64,000 nucleotides of DNA from assembly GCA_018340375.1 (NCBI GenBank), contig JAFFJZ010000003.1, forward strand, positions 14,942,001-15,006,000. The letters run 5' to 3'. This DNA comes from Gonatopus flavifemur. Its lineage: Eukaryota; Arthropoda; Insecta; Hymenoptera; Dryinidae. Shown here piece after piece: positions 12,001-24,987 of this stretch. Each line of letters begins with the position of its first letter. Position 1 is the stretch's first letter. A model generated the notes under the pieces. The model searched no databases. It saw only the letters and a program-made list of their open reading frames with translations, and was not told the origin of the DNA. Made by a program: the position numbers and the translations under genes.

Positions 12001-14456
12001 AAGTTCCCCAACAATTCTGTTCTTAGAAATTGCGAATTTTCATTAAAAATTCATGGTACCAAGAATGAATTCTCAATAATAATAATTTTCACTCACATTG
12101 TTTGACCAACAGTAGAGAAAAGGTGCTTAAAATTAATACCGACGTATTCGAGTACGCTCTTTGAGTCTAAAATAGCATACTTATACACTAGCTGGATTGC
12201 TGGATACCAGTTTTTAAAACTTGTTCATGAAGTTTGAAAAAGGTTGAATTTTTCATGTCACAGCTGAGATCCACGACTGTCCACGGTATAAATGAAAATT
12301 ATTTAGTGAAGTGCAAATTGAATTTATGATATGTATTATGCATCGCGATGAAAATAATTTTATACGCGGCTTTTTCCAATCGAAATGTATCGATGCTTTC
12401 GCAAATGGACATTAGAATATATCATAAATGTATGACCAACATATCCAAGATTTATCGATTACAAGTTAATTATCATGCATATTTGAACTGCTAAAACGAG
12501 GAAGGTCACACATTTCTGTCCGCGACAAAATGGTCATGATTTACCGTATCTTTGTAAAAGATGATACATGGATCAATGGAGATTTATCAAACGTTCATCG
12601 CGATAATCTGCCATGCAACGTTCAGAATTGGATCCCGTGTAACAATATTTATTTGAATATCTACACCAAAGGAATTCATGATTCATTAATAATTCATTGT
12701 AGATCGATTCTACGTTGTTAATATCAGATGAAGATATTCTAACGCATGAAATGATCAAATGATGTTGAATAATCATGAAAAGATAATAATCGGTGTGCGA
12801 GAAAATTGAGAAGACAACTAATCAATTACTCTTTTTACAGAGTGCATTCTCAGATCCGATAACGTAGGATTATCTCTCTTAATCGCAAAATTTCATCACC
12901 GTTATTCTCGAAAACTTCGTATTCTGATTATAAATTCGTGCGATGGAAGTTGATTTTATTCACAAGAAAGTCTTAGGAATGAATTTTCGTCACGAAGTTT
13001 TTTTTGTGATCAAAAATCGTTTTAGATTGATTTGCTCTGTCCGAAAAGTTACTCGATAGAGATTAACATCTACACCTGTGAGAACTGTGGGAGCTTCATT
13101 TGTTATTCATGTCCGAAATTTAACGATTCGAGTCTAATGACCAACGGGCAGAGCGAAAGAGGAAGAAAAGAAAACAGATTACATGTGAATTCAAGCTAAA
13201 TTTTGTAGGAACAAAAGCTGTGATAGTAAATCGCGTGTATAAAAGACTATTCTCTAAGAATCAGGGGAATACGAGAATTTGATATGTGATTTGTAGAAAA
13301 AAAGGGACACAGAAGATGAAGTATTTTACTTGGTATATATGTGTCACGATTCTTTTGAGCATACAAAGTAATACATTACAGTATTCCCTTCAAAGGGTTG
13401 AATACCTTGAATGTACCGTGACAGACGTCTCCATGATAATTGTCAGGAAAATTCGTTTCACGAATTTCTAATTCCACCATTGAACCTGAAATCATTCACT
13501 CAAGAGACCCTAATAATTAGAATTGTGCGGTAAAGCTGATGATGAATTGGATCAATTTTTCGGTTCATCGCACAGGCTCTAGAGCTATGCAATTAGCAGA
13601 TTAATCCATCAAAATCTGTTTAACGTACACAATCTCTCATTTAATACAACTTTGAATGGAGATCTCTCATTCCTTATAGTATTCGATCCTTTTGAACTTC
13701 GAATTCCTGTTGCGAAATTCTTCTAGCTCGTTGAAAACCCTTCGTATATGTTTTGTAGTTCAGTTGGGGGTTTTTTTTCTTCAATTCAAAATCTATACAC
13801 TACGTTTACATGTTACATTGAAATTCACACTGAACTGGATTAAATGAATGGGATTCCGACATCCATTTCAGTGAAGATTGAAATAGAAGGAAGTGTTTTG
13901 AACTCCATCAAACAAACATGGAAATTTAATTAATGAGTATGCAGAGTTGATGTGGTTTTCATAATTAAAGAGCACTTCCAAATGAATTTGGAAAACCAAT
14001 TTTGTGTAGGATGAACTACAAAATTAACTTTTAGATTCTCCAAAATTTTTCTACGATTCCTAGAATCTTCGATGTATCCGAACATCGCATCGACAGAAAT
14101 TATACAATTCTTTTTCTGCATAAAAGAGAAAATCCATTTCCATTTTACACTCTCCACTATCCTGGTCAATTTCATTTTCATCGAGATAAATGCAAATTCT
14201 TTATCAAATTCGAAAAAATCATGAACTGCGAATATTCTTCAACGATCCTCTTTCTTCCTGAATTGACAGTGATTTTTCTAAATATTAATGAACAGTCTTT
14301 CCGTGCATTTTCAGCTCAAAATTCTAATTATCTTAATCCAAATGGAATCAACTATTGAAGATAATTCCATGTCCTATCCAAATCAAAGCCACGAAATTCT
14401 TTCCTAGATATAGAAATTTCCATTATAATGGAGAGGAAAGATGACAAAAGGGAAAA
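9044..14456. other. Long gene-free stretch with one small MITE
   Basis: Mostly unique A+T-rich sequence. Frames at 9499-9810 (103 codons), 11516-11824 (102, minus) and 11647-11976 (109) overlap on opposite strands, lack homology I can recognise, and do not stand out in composition. Apart from the small element at 9236-9340, no TE ends, RNA genes or tandem arrays were seen. Confidence 0.5.
9236..9340. mobile_element. 105-bp MITE, CTGTTAGAAAT ends, TA target
   Basis: CTGTTAGAAATTTCTG at the left is imperfectly inverted at the right (CAGATATTTTTGACAG). TA dinucleotides lie at 9234-9235 and 9341-9342, as expected for Tc1/mariner-type insertion. It shares its ends with the 199-bp copy at 41551-41749. 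Confidence 0.55.
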
Positions 14457-14458
14457 TA

Positions 14459-14636
14459 GGGTCAACTACCCAGTAGATGAACGATTCATAAAAGAAGTGA
14501 CTGTTAAAAATTCCTGCCACATTATAATAATCCGATAGTTCTCACAATAGAAGTAACTATCGAATTATTTCAATGTAGCAGAAATTTTCAATACTTCCTG
14601 CTTTTATGAATCGTTCATCTACTGGATAGTTCACCC
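14459..14636. mobile_element. 178-bp fold-back MITE, TA target
   Basis: The ends GGGTCAACTACCCAGTAGAT and the inverted ATCTACTGGATAGTTCACCC begin arms of about 80 bp, separated by only a few bases, so nearly the whole element folds on itself. TA flanks both ends (14457-14458 and 14637-14638). The structure fits a Tc1/mariner-mobilised MITE. No coding content. Confidence 0.85.
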
Positions 14637-14638
14637 TA

Positions 14639-15697
14639 AATCGTAGCACGAGAAGAATTTTTCTTCTGAAAATTCAACATTAAAAAATATGATTTTTGTC
14701 AGTGAACCACTGTATATCCCACGATTCTTCAAATCGATACACCCCTCAACGCTGTACATTTATTACAAATGCTGAAAACGTGTTTGCTTTAACCTAGAAA
14801 CACGTAAATACTCTCACAGCTCCATCCGAGGAGATATAAGCCTGCGATCCCCGAGAAGAATACAAAACAAACGAACCGATCGTACCGATTCTTTGTGCTG
14901 TGTAATTATTGGATTTAAATCTTACACTTAATTTCCCCTTCTCCAATATGAGATCGCTGTCTAGAGCTCTCGACTCGATAGAGATCTATCTTGGCTTTGG
15001 TAATCAGAGGACTGAGGCAATTACCTTGGTCTTTATCGGAACTCTACTTAGTTTTCCTCGTATATTTATACTTGATGATTTTATCCCCTACCCTATTAAC
15101 GAGGGTTCCTTCTGGGGCTTTCGTATCTACTAAACAGACCGTTCCCTCTCAAACCGTGCAATAGACCAACCCATTTGAGCCTCCAGCTTTACCAAGCCCT
15201 ATCGAAGAGGAGAATGATGGTAACATCGGCATAACGGTGTTGGTAACTTGGACGAATCAATGAAATGACTTCTTCCTTGAATTATCGTTTCAATATTTCC
15301 ATTAATATTCGAATTATTCTTATTTTTATACAAATTTTCATATCATTTTCACGCCTGCAACGAACATATATACTCTTATTAGGTCGTTACGAGGAAGAGA
15401 AATATACAAAAATTTTCATCAGCATTGTTGGCGGTTTCTCATCGAGGCGATGGTAATTCAACAGAGACGTAGTTTAATAACTTGCAAAATGTCTGTGAAT
15501 ATGAGGTCTAAAATTGAATGTTGAATTTCCGTAGATGTTGTGAGATTTTGTGAGGAAGGAATTGCTGAACTTCCAAATTGGAGTATCATATACAGCGTTG
15601 TTAAGATTTTCCGTTGTATAGAATGATAAGGGAAGAAATTTGTGGAATCTGAATTTTTTGTTCTGTGATTAAAAATTCAATAAATTACATAGTTAGC
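14639..15697. other. Unique stretch with a TATA-like motif and a short open frame
   Basis: A GATATAAG motif at 14832-14839 is followed 109 bp later by an ATG (14948) that opens a 61-codon frame ending at 15133. The peptide has one hydrophobic segment (about residues 25-42) and no family I recognise. The surrounding DNA is less A+T-rich than average and free of repeats. Coding status is unproven. Confidence 0.25.
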
Positions 15698-15699
15698 TA

Positions 15700-15890
15700 C
15701 CCAATCGGAATTTAACAACTGGCGCAGTACTGTGCCAGTACCGGCTAACACTGGCGGGGTACTGGTGATCTGTACTGCAGCAGTACTGGCATTTGTCCAA
15801 AATGATAACGCTTTTCCATACTGGGCCCAATACTGGCACTGTACTCCGCCTGTTGTCAACATTGGCATCCTTCGGTTTTTTCCGATTGGG
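15700..15890. mobile_element. 191-bp MITE of the TACTGG family, TA target
   Basis: CCCAATCGGA at the left is inverted without mismatch at the right end (TCCGATTGGG), and TA flanks both (15698-15699 and 15891-15892). The inside carries many CAGTACTGG / CCAGTA / TGGCACTGTAC motifs in both orientations. A second copy of the same family, split by a large insertion, lies at 23276-23421 and 25556-25639 and shares the internal GATAACGCTTTT block. Confidence 0.85.
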
Positions 15891-18800
15891 TAGTTTTATT
15901 CGTTGAAAATTCAATTTGAAATTCATGAATTTTCCATAGTACACTCAAAAAGTTTTCGATAATTGTGAAGGTAACATATTATTTGGACCACTCTTCACCC
16001 AGTGACAGGGAATCAATCGTCATTTAACAAGAATCATTGGCCTATACTCGACTATATTTACATTGCTGCGATTCCAGTCCGAGAAGGATATTCATTGAAA
16101 TTAATCAAATTAATCTAACACTCGACTCGTAACCGATGAATCATTCATTGAAACATGATCAATCCACTCATTCGAAACGTATAATTACTCAGTGACTTCG
16201 ATGAAACATTGATTAATCACAAAAATTCATCATTCGCTTGACAAAAGATTTTTGTCAACGTGTTATTGTTATTCATAATGAAAGTGAAATTCAAGATACA
16301 TGAACATCGTTGATATTTTTCATTAATAATTCAATCTCCTCTTTGTACCTGATATAGGAAAGTCTATTCATTGTCCGGAATGGATGTTCAAAAGTGCACA
16401 TTCACCTTTCTTCTCGGATACGAGAATAATCATTACATATAAAGTGGAATGTAATCAGAGAGATATATCATGTCATAAATGTCCATTAAACTGTTCAATG
16501 CGAATGGAACGTATGATTAACATCAAAACATGTTCATATTATATATGTCAAAATATAATTTCATTGAATAATCACTCATCGTGTATACAATTACGAACCA
16601 ATTATCTCGTGAATTTCGTGCTTTTATATTACGTGCATAAATTCTTCCTTATTGAATACGTTATCCTTTTTTTATCTGATTCGTAGTTTTCTTCTAGGAA
16701 AATTAGTCAAGGATTCCTAAAAAAATATTAAATTCCGGAAAAGGGAAACCATTAGCAGAAAAAAAATTCTGTAACCCCAGTTTAATGATCGTTTGGATTT
16801 AGTTCTATAAAAAATAAGATGACCTTGTTTTTCACATTTGCATATCGCTGTAGGATGTGATATCACAATTATCTTACATCGAACTGCGGTATATGCATCG
16901 TTACTCTATTAAATCAGGTAGTTGAGTTATTTGGAAGTTTGTTAATTAATATCAACCTGAAGGTGCCAGCGGGAAAGGACAGGCGGAAAGAGCGCATGTA
17001 CTCGATGATTGCGGTAACGCGATTGGAAGTGCATCTAATGTTCCAAACATAATTTTATTTTGCATGAGTTCGTGGGAAGTTAGCATCTCGATCTCCGCAA
17101 GCCAATCGATTTAAAAACGGACATTACGGGATGATAAATGAAGGATGACATGATTATCCGAAATAAGCGCACACCATGTATTTACGTACGCAAAGACGGG
17201 GGGCCCCAATCATCTCATCTGACAATCTACGAATTTCGTCACGATATTTATCCATCTATCCGTTATACGAGTTTTCATGAGTCTTCTGTATTGTAAATAA
17301 GTATTGTGTAAGAACATACGCAATATTGTGCAAGCCATCGTAACGCTGCCTAATGGCGTTTCATGCCGATGCGCTTGCTCTAAACCGTTCGTGAGAATCA
17401 TTACCGCAAGTGTAAGGTGACGAAAACTTGGGCTCTGATCATAATGATTCTCAAATTGCACGTAATCATATCAAGTACGATACCCGTTTAACGACAATTT
17501 CTTAATAAACGCGTCTGATATATTATCACATTACTAAAGAACAACCATCCTCCTCGGCCCCTCTCGCGTTCTTTTCTTTTTCTCATTCGAAAGAGAACCC
17601 CGCGGTGAAGTTATCACGATTGCAGACAACATGAGAATGAGAACAAGATATAATCGCAACTTTTTCAAAGAGAAAAAAAGACAAGATACAAAAGAGTGTG
17701 GTTGTATAAATATTTCGAACAAAAGAGTCGATTAACATATATGCAAACAATCTTGTACATTCAATTGACGTTGAAGAAGAATTCGATTTTGCGGCAGTGA
17801 ACGCGAACGGAGATATTGTTTCGGTGGGTTTATTCCACCCCTCGGAGCGAAAGAGATCGTATACAGATTTCAAAAGAGAAATTTAGCAAATGAGGAAGGA
17901 ATTTCATGTGAATTGTACCCGTTGGATGGAATGCAACAATTGTGATATATTCGACGGATAGATTTATTTTACAGCCACGAACGAAGGTTCGATTATCTAA
18001 AGGGATTTCTGCGAACGGTGAGTGAAGTTTATACAATGAGTCAAGGAATTCGAGTTTGAATTAGGAAACGTGGAAGAATAGGGGAAATCGATATTCAGTA
18101 AATTCGTATTCAAATGAACAATGTTCTGTCAGTGCTGTACTCGACGGAAAGTACAAAATATCCGAGATTACGATAAATTCTTATGACGAATCACGACGCA
18201 GCAAATTCTTTTCACTTGGATATGGTATAAAGTTTATTCTGGCGAGAAATTTCTCATAAATTCTTACAGTTTTTCAATCAATATCGTGATATATATTTCA
18301 TAAATTCTATAACAATTCTATACACTTCATTTTCTTCCTGAATAATTCTTGTTAATTTGATTGGGATAACAAGAGAATTTATCCAGCTTGCCAGAATTCT
18401 CTTTGATTGGATAATCACATGTGTTTCAATGGACCAAGAAGAAATCTCCAGTGGAATAAGGGAAACCGCTTGATGAATGAATTGGGGAAACTTTAATGAG
18501 GATAATGTTCTTCGTTATTTCGCTTGATTCTATGTAATTCGGTTAATTATTCACATAACTCATTAATCCTCTGATGAAAATTCATCGTATTAAACAGTAC
18601 AACGATTATATACGCTTCAGCACGAATGCATTCAGTTTATCATTGGAAACATTTATTCCTGTGTTTCTCATTTCGGAATGCACAAAAGAAACGACGGTTA
18701 GAAATCAATGACCCAAAAATACATTTTAAACATTTCATATACAAGTTTATTTATTCATTCATTCCACTTCGACCCTCTGTCTCTGCGAAACCAATTCTTT

Positions 18801-20369
18801 TTGTTATCATAAAGTATTATTTGGCATAAAGTTCGAGGTCTGAAAATGTTATTGTTTATTTAGTGAGACTGGAACTGAAAGTTTAGGGAAATTACTTTTT
18901 ACTCATGATTCCGCAAAACTACGAGGACTAAGCACAAAGTTAAACATTCCATTTGTTCCATTTGAACAAATTCACGATGATTTATGAAAAGTGTTGGTGG
19001 TAGTGAAAATCATCAGGAATCGGCAGCATTGGTGTTCAGAATTTTTCTAAAACTCTTGAGTTACGAACAAAGATATGCATTTTCCCGAGTGGGTGATTGA
19101 TTGACTCTTCTGAAGAGAACATTTATAACATTGAAAAATGAACTATTCAAATATTCAACAGCTGGGAAATTTAGTAACTGTAAATAAAAATTCATTTATG
19201 CTAGCTAAATTTCATTTGTCACAACTATATTTTTTATTCCCATTGAATAAACCAGTTTATTCATATTTCGGACAGCCAGCCTTTTATTTACCCCAACTAG
19301 AGTCTGGCTAGCGTAATTGTCCCAACTAGGTACCTTTCTCTTAGTGTAGTTATGCGATAAACACCTTCACCCGATTTTATACAGCAGAAGTTGTAAGGGA
19401 TAAAAAATAAAGCATTCCCTAATGCACTCATATAACTATATCATATCCGAAGGTGTAAATAAATTCGAACGAAGAAATAATGAACTAATTTATCTCAAGT
19501 TTTGTGTACTTTTCAATTTTTAATTAGAACAATTTGTTTCTCAAAGCGTGAACAAATACCAAGCTTCTTCGTTATACAAACAAAAACAACAGGAATTTGT
19601 TCCAAGATGCGAACAAATAATAGTTTCACTTTACTTAATCCAACGTGCCCAGAAGGCGTCCCTCTTGAGAATCATTACATATCGTACTTTACCTAATTAA
19701 CGAAGAACGACACCGCCGAGAAGAACTTTCTCATCGGAGAGCAAATTAAAGGGTATAAGGTATCAAATATGATACACTCCGAGTTACAAAGGGGTTGATT
19801 TTGGCCATATTACCGCCTCGTTTAAACATACGGAATACTTGGATTGTCAAACACAATCGACTACCTTTATCAAGTCAACGTATACACCTCCGTGTCGTTT
19901 ACCATATGTTAACTTTCAAATATAATGATGTAACCGTTCGAAAATAAAAATCATTCAAATATTGACAGGAGAATCGAATTTACGATCATTACTTGTTCCC
20001 TGTACGGTTCGCCGCGGCGTCATGAAATCTAAAACAAAATCAGCTTTTACTCTATGTACATGTTTTCTTCTTATTCATCGTGCACAATGAAATGTGACTT
20101 CGATCTTCTGCCGTCTCACTATTAATTATAAATGACAACGAGAGTTATGGATACCGGCTTGTAAATGCACATCTCCCGACTCCGAGCTTTAAAAGTTAAT
20201 TATTCAAAACAGAAAAAAAAGAATATACTTCCTGTGTTATGACACATGCTACTTATGCAAAGGACAAAGAAAGAGAGTAACGAGAGTGAAATTATTGTGT
20301 ATGTTTATTGCAGGTACCTTTTCACGTCCCATTCAAACACATCTTGGGAAGTTTCTGCAGCTGAAGCAC

Positions 20370-20395
20370 AAATAAATAAATAAATAAACAAATAA
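20370..20395. repeat. AAAT-type microsatellite
   Basis: Six imperfect tetranucleotide units of the AATA/AACA type. Confidence 0.8.
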
Positions 20396-20885
20396 GTATT
20401 ATCTTTAGGATGTTGCACCTTTTTTTATGCTCCCAACAAACAAGAAGAATCGATCATACTCATCCGATAATATATTTACGCCTAAATTATTACACCGTAA
20501 GACTTTCTCTTCGCTGGTTTCTCCTCATATTGAACAACTGCAGGTGATACTTGAAGTTATTCCTCAGATTACTGGATGCTGTATGAATATGTTTTCCAAA
20601 ATGTCGCGTTTATTTTCATTCGTGTATATACAATGAAAATATATTTCTTGTTTTAATTACGAACAGTCGACACGTTACTTTTTCCCCAACAGAAGATAAT
20701 TGGAAAACGTCAATCGGATATCAAGACAGATCAATAAACTAGTTTCTGAATGACATTGACAATCATTCGTACATACGTATCAATCATCTTTCTCATCAAA
20801 GTATTTCAGTCGTGTTTGAACGAACGAGGGATTGATCTTCGTGATATTATGTTTCTGATGCATAAATGATGGAAAAAATACCAAA

Positions 20886-20900
20886 TACACACACACACAC
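20886..20900. repeat. (AC)n microsatellite
   Basis: Seven AC units. Confidence 0.8.
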
Positions 20901-22445
20901 TTTGGATTTGAATGTTGTGAAATGAAAATTGATAACAGAGTGAAAGAGGAGGGATTTGGATTATTCTGTAACAACGGTTAAGATATTATGAAATTTCGGG
21001 TATCCTGAACAATAAGGACCTTTTCTGAGAGGCGAGAAGGTAGTGTGTTATACAGGGTGAAAGAGAGGTATGTAGGTACGGTGCGCTGTTGATTGATGTA
21101 CAACACTCTGTAGGTAATCAACCAACACCGAAAGCGATGAAATCTTGGCTTCATAACTGAGCGATTGTAAAATTAATCGATATAGAACACGCTACTGTTT
21201 CGAGCAGCAAGATGGGTGGGTGGATGTCACAGAAATGGTTCATAGGAAATTTGATAAACTTTGTCTCCAATGTCCAGACATGATAGGTGATGAATTAATT
21301 TAAATATCCAAAGTCTCTTGAGATACGATCAGTGAGGATATTATGTTATTTTGCTAAGAATTATAAGAAATTGAATGTAGGTGACCTGAGGTAAGGTTGG
21401 AGAGTTCCAATCTATACACGCTACGCTATTCACAAAAATTTGCGGTTTTTCGTTGCGATTCATGAAAAACTCTTTTGGAGAAAAGCTTGAATGGGATGAA
21501 TTTCGTAAATCTGTAGAAAGCGTTTGAATTTAAATTATCATTCGTCCGAAGATATCTTATAAATTCTTGTAGATTATCGTTTTTGCTGTTGATAATCACT
21601 GACATGCACACAACGGAAAACAATAAAAGCGTCCTTAAAAGAGATTTCAAAAACGATAATCATTATATTTCTCTTTCTTCCTGAATCCACCCGAAACTGA
21701 CTTCAGCTGACCTATTTTCGAACTGAGATAAAATCCGAATATTTCCTTCGGTTTACATGGAAGTACAATTTTCTCTTGCTCTCTTTCTCATTCAATTCAA
21801 GCACGAGTATTATAAAATAAAATGTTCATCCACAATATTTCCCAAATAAAATGAAAAATACTTCATTGAAGATGCGATTAGAATTTTTCCACCTTCCAAC
21901 GAATTTCCTATGACTATTAATTTATGAATTTATAAAAATTTGTCAAGGTAAACATATTATAGTTTATATCAGTTGAGATTTTCCTGTTTTATGACGAGCA
22001 ATACATTCAATGGAAAAACCACTAAAATAGTATGGAATATTTTATAGGAGCTACCATGCGTTCTTTGTGTAATCTATATGTCACATGGATTATGCATAAA
22101 TTATACAGCTGGTGGAAGCTTGGGATGAAAAAATAAGGAATAATAATAATAAATAAGTTTCTCTTTGTTTCCTGAAGACGTAAATAACATTGTCTTTTTT
22201 CCTCCACTGCATGACTTATGCATTGCATGTACGTGGATTTCTTGATGTAATGAAAGGTGTTTTATTCACATTTAACCTCTGTACATGTTGATAGAAATGT
22301 CGAGTATTAAAAGCAGTCTCGTTACTGTACTTTTAACCGTATAATTAGGTGTTGAAGGAATCGTTTGAAGTCGTAAACATACGTGCGATAATTAATATCA
22401 ACGAGGATCAAGTATTGTTGATATTGAGTATTTTCCTGAAGGGTT

Positions 22446-22469
22446 AAAGAAAGAAAGAAAGAAAGAAAG
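22446..22469. repeat. (GAAA)n microsatellite
   Basis: Six consecutive AAAG units with no interruption. Confidence 0.85.
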
Positions 22470-22659
22470 GGAGCGAAAGAATAATTAAATCATGAGGAAG
22501 AGGAGAGATCAAAGTTTTCAAATTTTACTAAAATACCACAAAAGTACTGAGAAATGACCATTGCGGTGAATCAAGTCTCGCGAAAGTGAAGATTTACATG
22601 AAAAGGATTCAACATTATGAGATAAACATATAGTGCTGATTAGTTGAGCTTGTTGTTAA

Positions 22660-22877
22660 CCCTCAGTTACCCCACGGGGGTCTAAAGGGAACAAGAAGTT
22701 TTCAAAAATCTGATCTTCCGTTCATAGGGATGAAAGGGTACGATTCGAAACCAGAACAAGGATCAAGTTCAAGAACCATAGTACATTTTTGATGATGGAA
22801 AAAACTTCATTTAGTTGATTGCAAACCACAACGAATGGTTAAAGAAAAGATGCGAAAATACATGGGGTAACTGAGGG
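22660..22877. mobile_element. piggyBac-type MITE with TTAA target duplication
   Basis: A 218-bp element whose 15-bp ends CCCTCAGTTACCCCA (22660-22674) and TGGGGTAACTGAGGG (22863-22877) are perfect inverted copies. TTAA lies directly outside both (22656-22659 and 22878-22881). The TTAA target and CCC...GGG ends are the hallmarks of the piggyBac superfamily. There is no transposase frame, so it would depend on an autonomous relative elsewhere. The exact TIR match suggests a fairly recent insertion. Confidence 0.88.
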
Positions 22878-23518
22878 TTAAGGCTGTTTTAGTATCTGAT
22901 TTTTTCTTCAATGAAGTAATCAAAAAGTTGTGAATCCAAGAACAAGGAGGACTTCATAAAACTTTTATAAAATCGAATTCAAAAAATCTCTGCTGTTTGG
23001 ATTTTGAGAGAATTCCCTAGTGGAAATGAAACGTATGGAGCGACGCGGAAGAGTAACCGAAACTGTGTTTGAGGAAATTCAAACGTTTTTACGCTTCATT
23101 TGGTTCAACATTCGCTTCTGTTATAGTTTTTCAAATGCCTTCTGTTAGCAAAATACACCAAAAGTCTAGGGAAACGAGAGAAATTGATAACAGGGAAGTT
23201 CAGATGACCGTTCGATAAGACTTTCTGAATATGTCACATCAGTATCAGTAATATATCAGAATTTCGTAGAAAGACGAGCTCTCAACCAGAAATTTACAAC
23301 AGGCGGCGTACTGCACCAGTACTGGCCAAGACTGGCAGGGTACTGGTATTTGTCTGGGATGATAACGCTTTTCTGTCCTGTTGATTGGGTATTAATACTA
23401 TTATTCGCAATCAGTGCAGTACGAGGGGCCGTTCACTCTCGAGTCAGACGATCTTAACGCTCAACAGAGATTCGAAATAAATAATGCGTTGATTCAATAA
23501 CTGAAATCTGCAGGTACT

Positions 23519-24204
23519 AGGGGTGTGCGGGTAGCACTTTTTATCGGGTCGGGTCGGGTCGGGTACCCGGTTAAATCGGGTTTTCCAAGTTCGAATATAA
23601 TAAAATCGCTTAAATTTAATATTTTCAACTTCTATTCGAAGTTGCCATTGCCGTTGATATTTTAAGGACAAATTGTCTTGAGCGATTGTAGGAATAAGGG
23701 GATTTCATATGAATTCGATTCTAATATGAAGAATGCCATATTCACTACAAGTCTATTAGGGTTGTTACTTCATGTAATTGATTATGCAGCGGATTAAGAA
23801 ATCTCCAAATTGCTTCATGGAATGTTTATATTTATTTTCTAATTCAATTAAAAAATATAATCACATTTATATCTCATAAATAATATATTATCTATTTTCG
23901 TATTTAGTAACCACAATATAGAATCTTGAACATCAATGAAAATAAATATTCTTCTTATAAATATCATTCTTTTTCCATATTTTTAAATTTGAATGGAGGA
24001 AGCACAACTCTCCCACATGTTTTGTCAGCAATCTTGATCGAGTTGCTGTCACAATATTTCCTGCTGAGGAAAACGTTTGCTATATTTGAATTACCCGAAT
24101 GTAATCGGGTACCCGAAAAACTCGGGTAATTGAAAAACCCGACCCGACGGGTACCCGACCCGACCCGATAAAAACCCGATGACTCGGGTACCCGCACACC
24201 CCTA
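23519..24204. mobile_element. hAT MITE with CGGGT subterminal repeats and exact 8-bp TSD
   Basis: A 686-bp element with ends TAGGGGTGTGCGGGTA and the inverted TACCCGCACACCCCTA. The octamer GCAGGTAC flanks it without mismatch (23511-23518 and 24205-24212). Both subterminal regions are arrays of CGGGT/CGGGTC (left) and ACCCG/GACCCG (right), the layout of transposase-binding repeats in hAT elements. The interior is A+T-rich and non-coding. It sits inside the 23422-25555 element, so it inserted later. Confidence 0.93.
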
Positions 24205-24409
24205 GCAGGTACTATTCAGAATATTTTTATTATGAAAAGAATCACGTACAAGAGTGAATTACTCGTGGAAAAAGCGAATCATCCGTTTAAAGAGTGAGTC
24301 GAGTAGAATCTGCGTGAGTCAGGTACGAATCTGTGCGAGTCAATGAAAACGAATCAGTGAGACGACTATCTACACTAACTGCGTGAACGTAGACATGAAC
24401 GACTGCGCA

Positions 24410-24905
24410 CCTCAAGATCAGGCTCCTCAAGATCTTTTGAAGTTCTTGCAAAGGATTTTGCAAATCTTGAGGTTATTTCCCAACATTTGAAGAATTACTT
24501 CAGTTTTCATAGCAATTCAACCTTGTATCAGGATTTGTAGGCAAACTCTTGGTTAGATTATATTGTTATATGGCAAAATATTTCCAGAGTTCTCCAAGAA
24601 ATCTCTTGGAATCCTTTGAAAACTCTTATAGAATCTTTCAAGAACTCTTTTTTGATGCTTTACTGAATTCTTTTCGAGTTCTTTTGGATGAAAAAAAATC
24701 CTTCCAGGGATTTATTCTGAACGGGGGGTTCTTCACAAATACATTGCGAATTCATGAAAAGTGTCTTATGAACTCTTATACCAGGTCTTTGAAAATGCTT
24801 CAAGAATTTTTTGGGATCTGATTGAATTCTTCAAGAACTCTCATGACAGAATCTACAATGAACTCTTTGAAAAGAGCTCTTCAAGAATTCCTCAAGAACT
24901 GAGAT
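24410..24905. repeat. Degenerate repeat rich in AAGAACTCTT motifs
   Basis: Variants of TTCAAGAACTCT, CTTGAAG and GAACTCTTT recur every 20-60 bp over about 500 bp. They create open frames (for example 24549-24821) that read as Phe/Leu/Glu-rich, but these are by-products of the repeat. It lies inside the hAT-like element and may be a captured or earlier-inserted dispersed repeat. The boundaries are approximate. Confidence 0.5.
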
Positions 24906-24987
24906 GTTACGTGGAATCTTCTATGAGATTTTATCAAGCACTTGCAATAACAAAATTGACAAAGTATCATGAGGTGAATGAAGCGTA

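Larger units (their letters stand above)
15893..22655. other. Longest repeat-poor stretch, no gene supported
   Basis: About 6.7 kb with no transposon ends that I can define. It includes an AAAT-type run (20370-20395), an AC run (20886-20900) and a GAAA run (22446-22469). The sub-stretches 16960-18040 and 19690-20310 have richer, less A+T-biased sequence and could be conserved regulatory DNA, but nothing in the sequence proves that. Open frames are short; the most protein-like (minus strand, ending at 21426) lacks an ATG at its signal-peptide-like start. Confidence 0.45.

Noticed and set aside
21426..21650. Minus-strand 74-codon frame resembling a secreted peptide (hydrophobic N-terminus after LKSLLRT)
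   Set aside because: The apparent first residue is TTG, not ATG. A TGA stop lies four codons upstream in frame, and the first real ATG falls inside the hydrophobic run.
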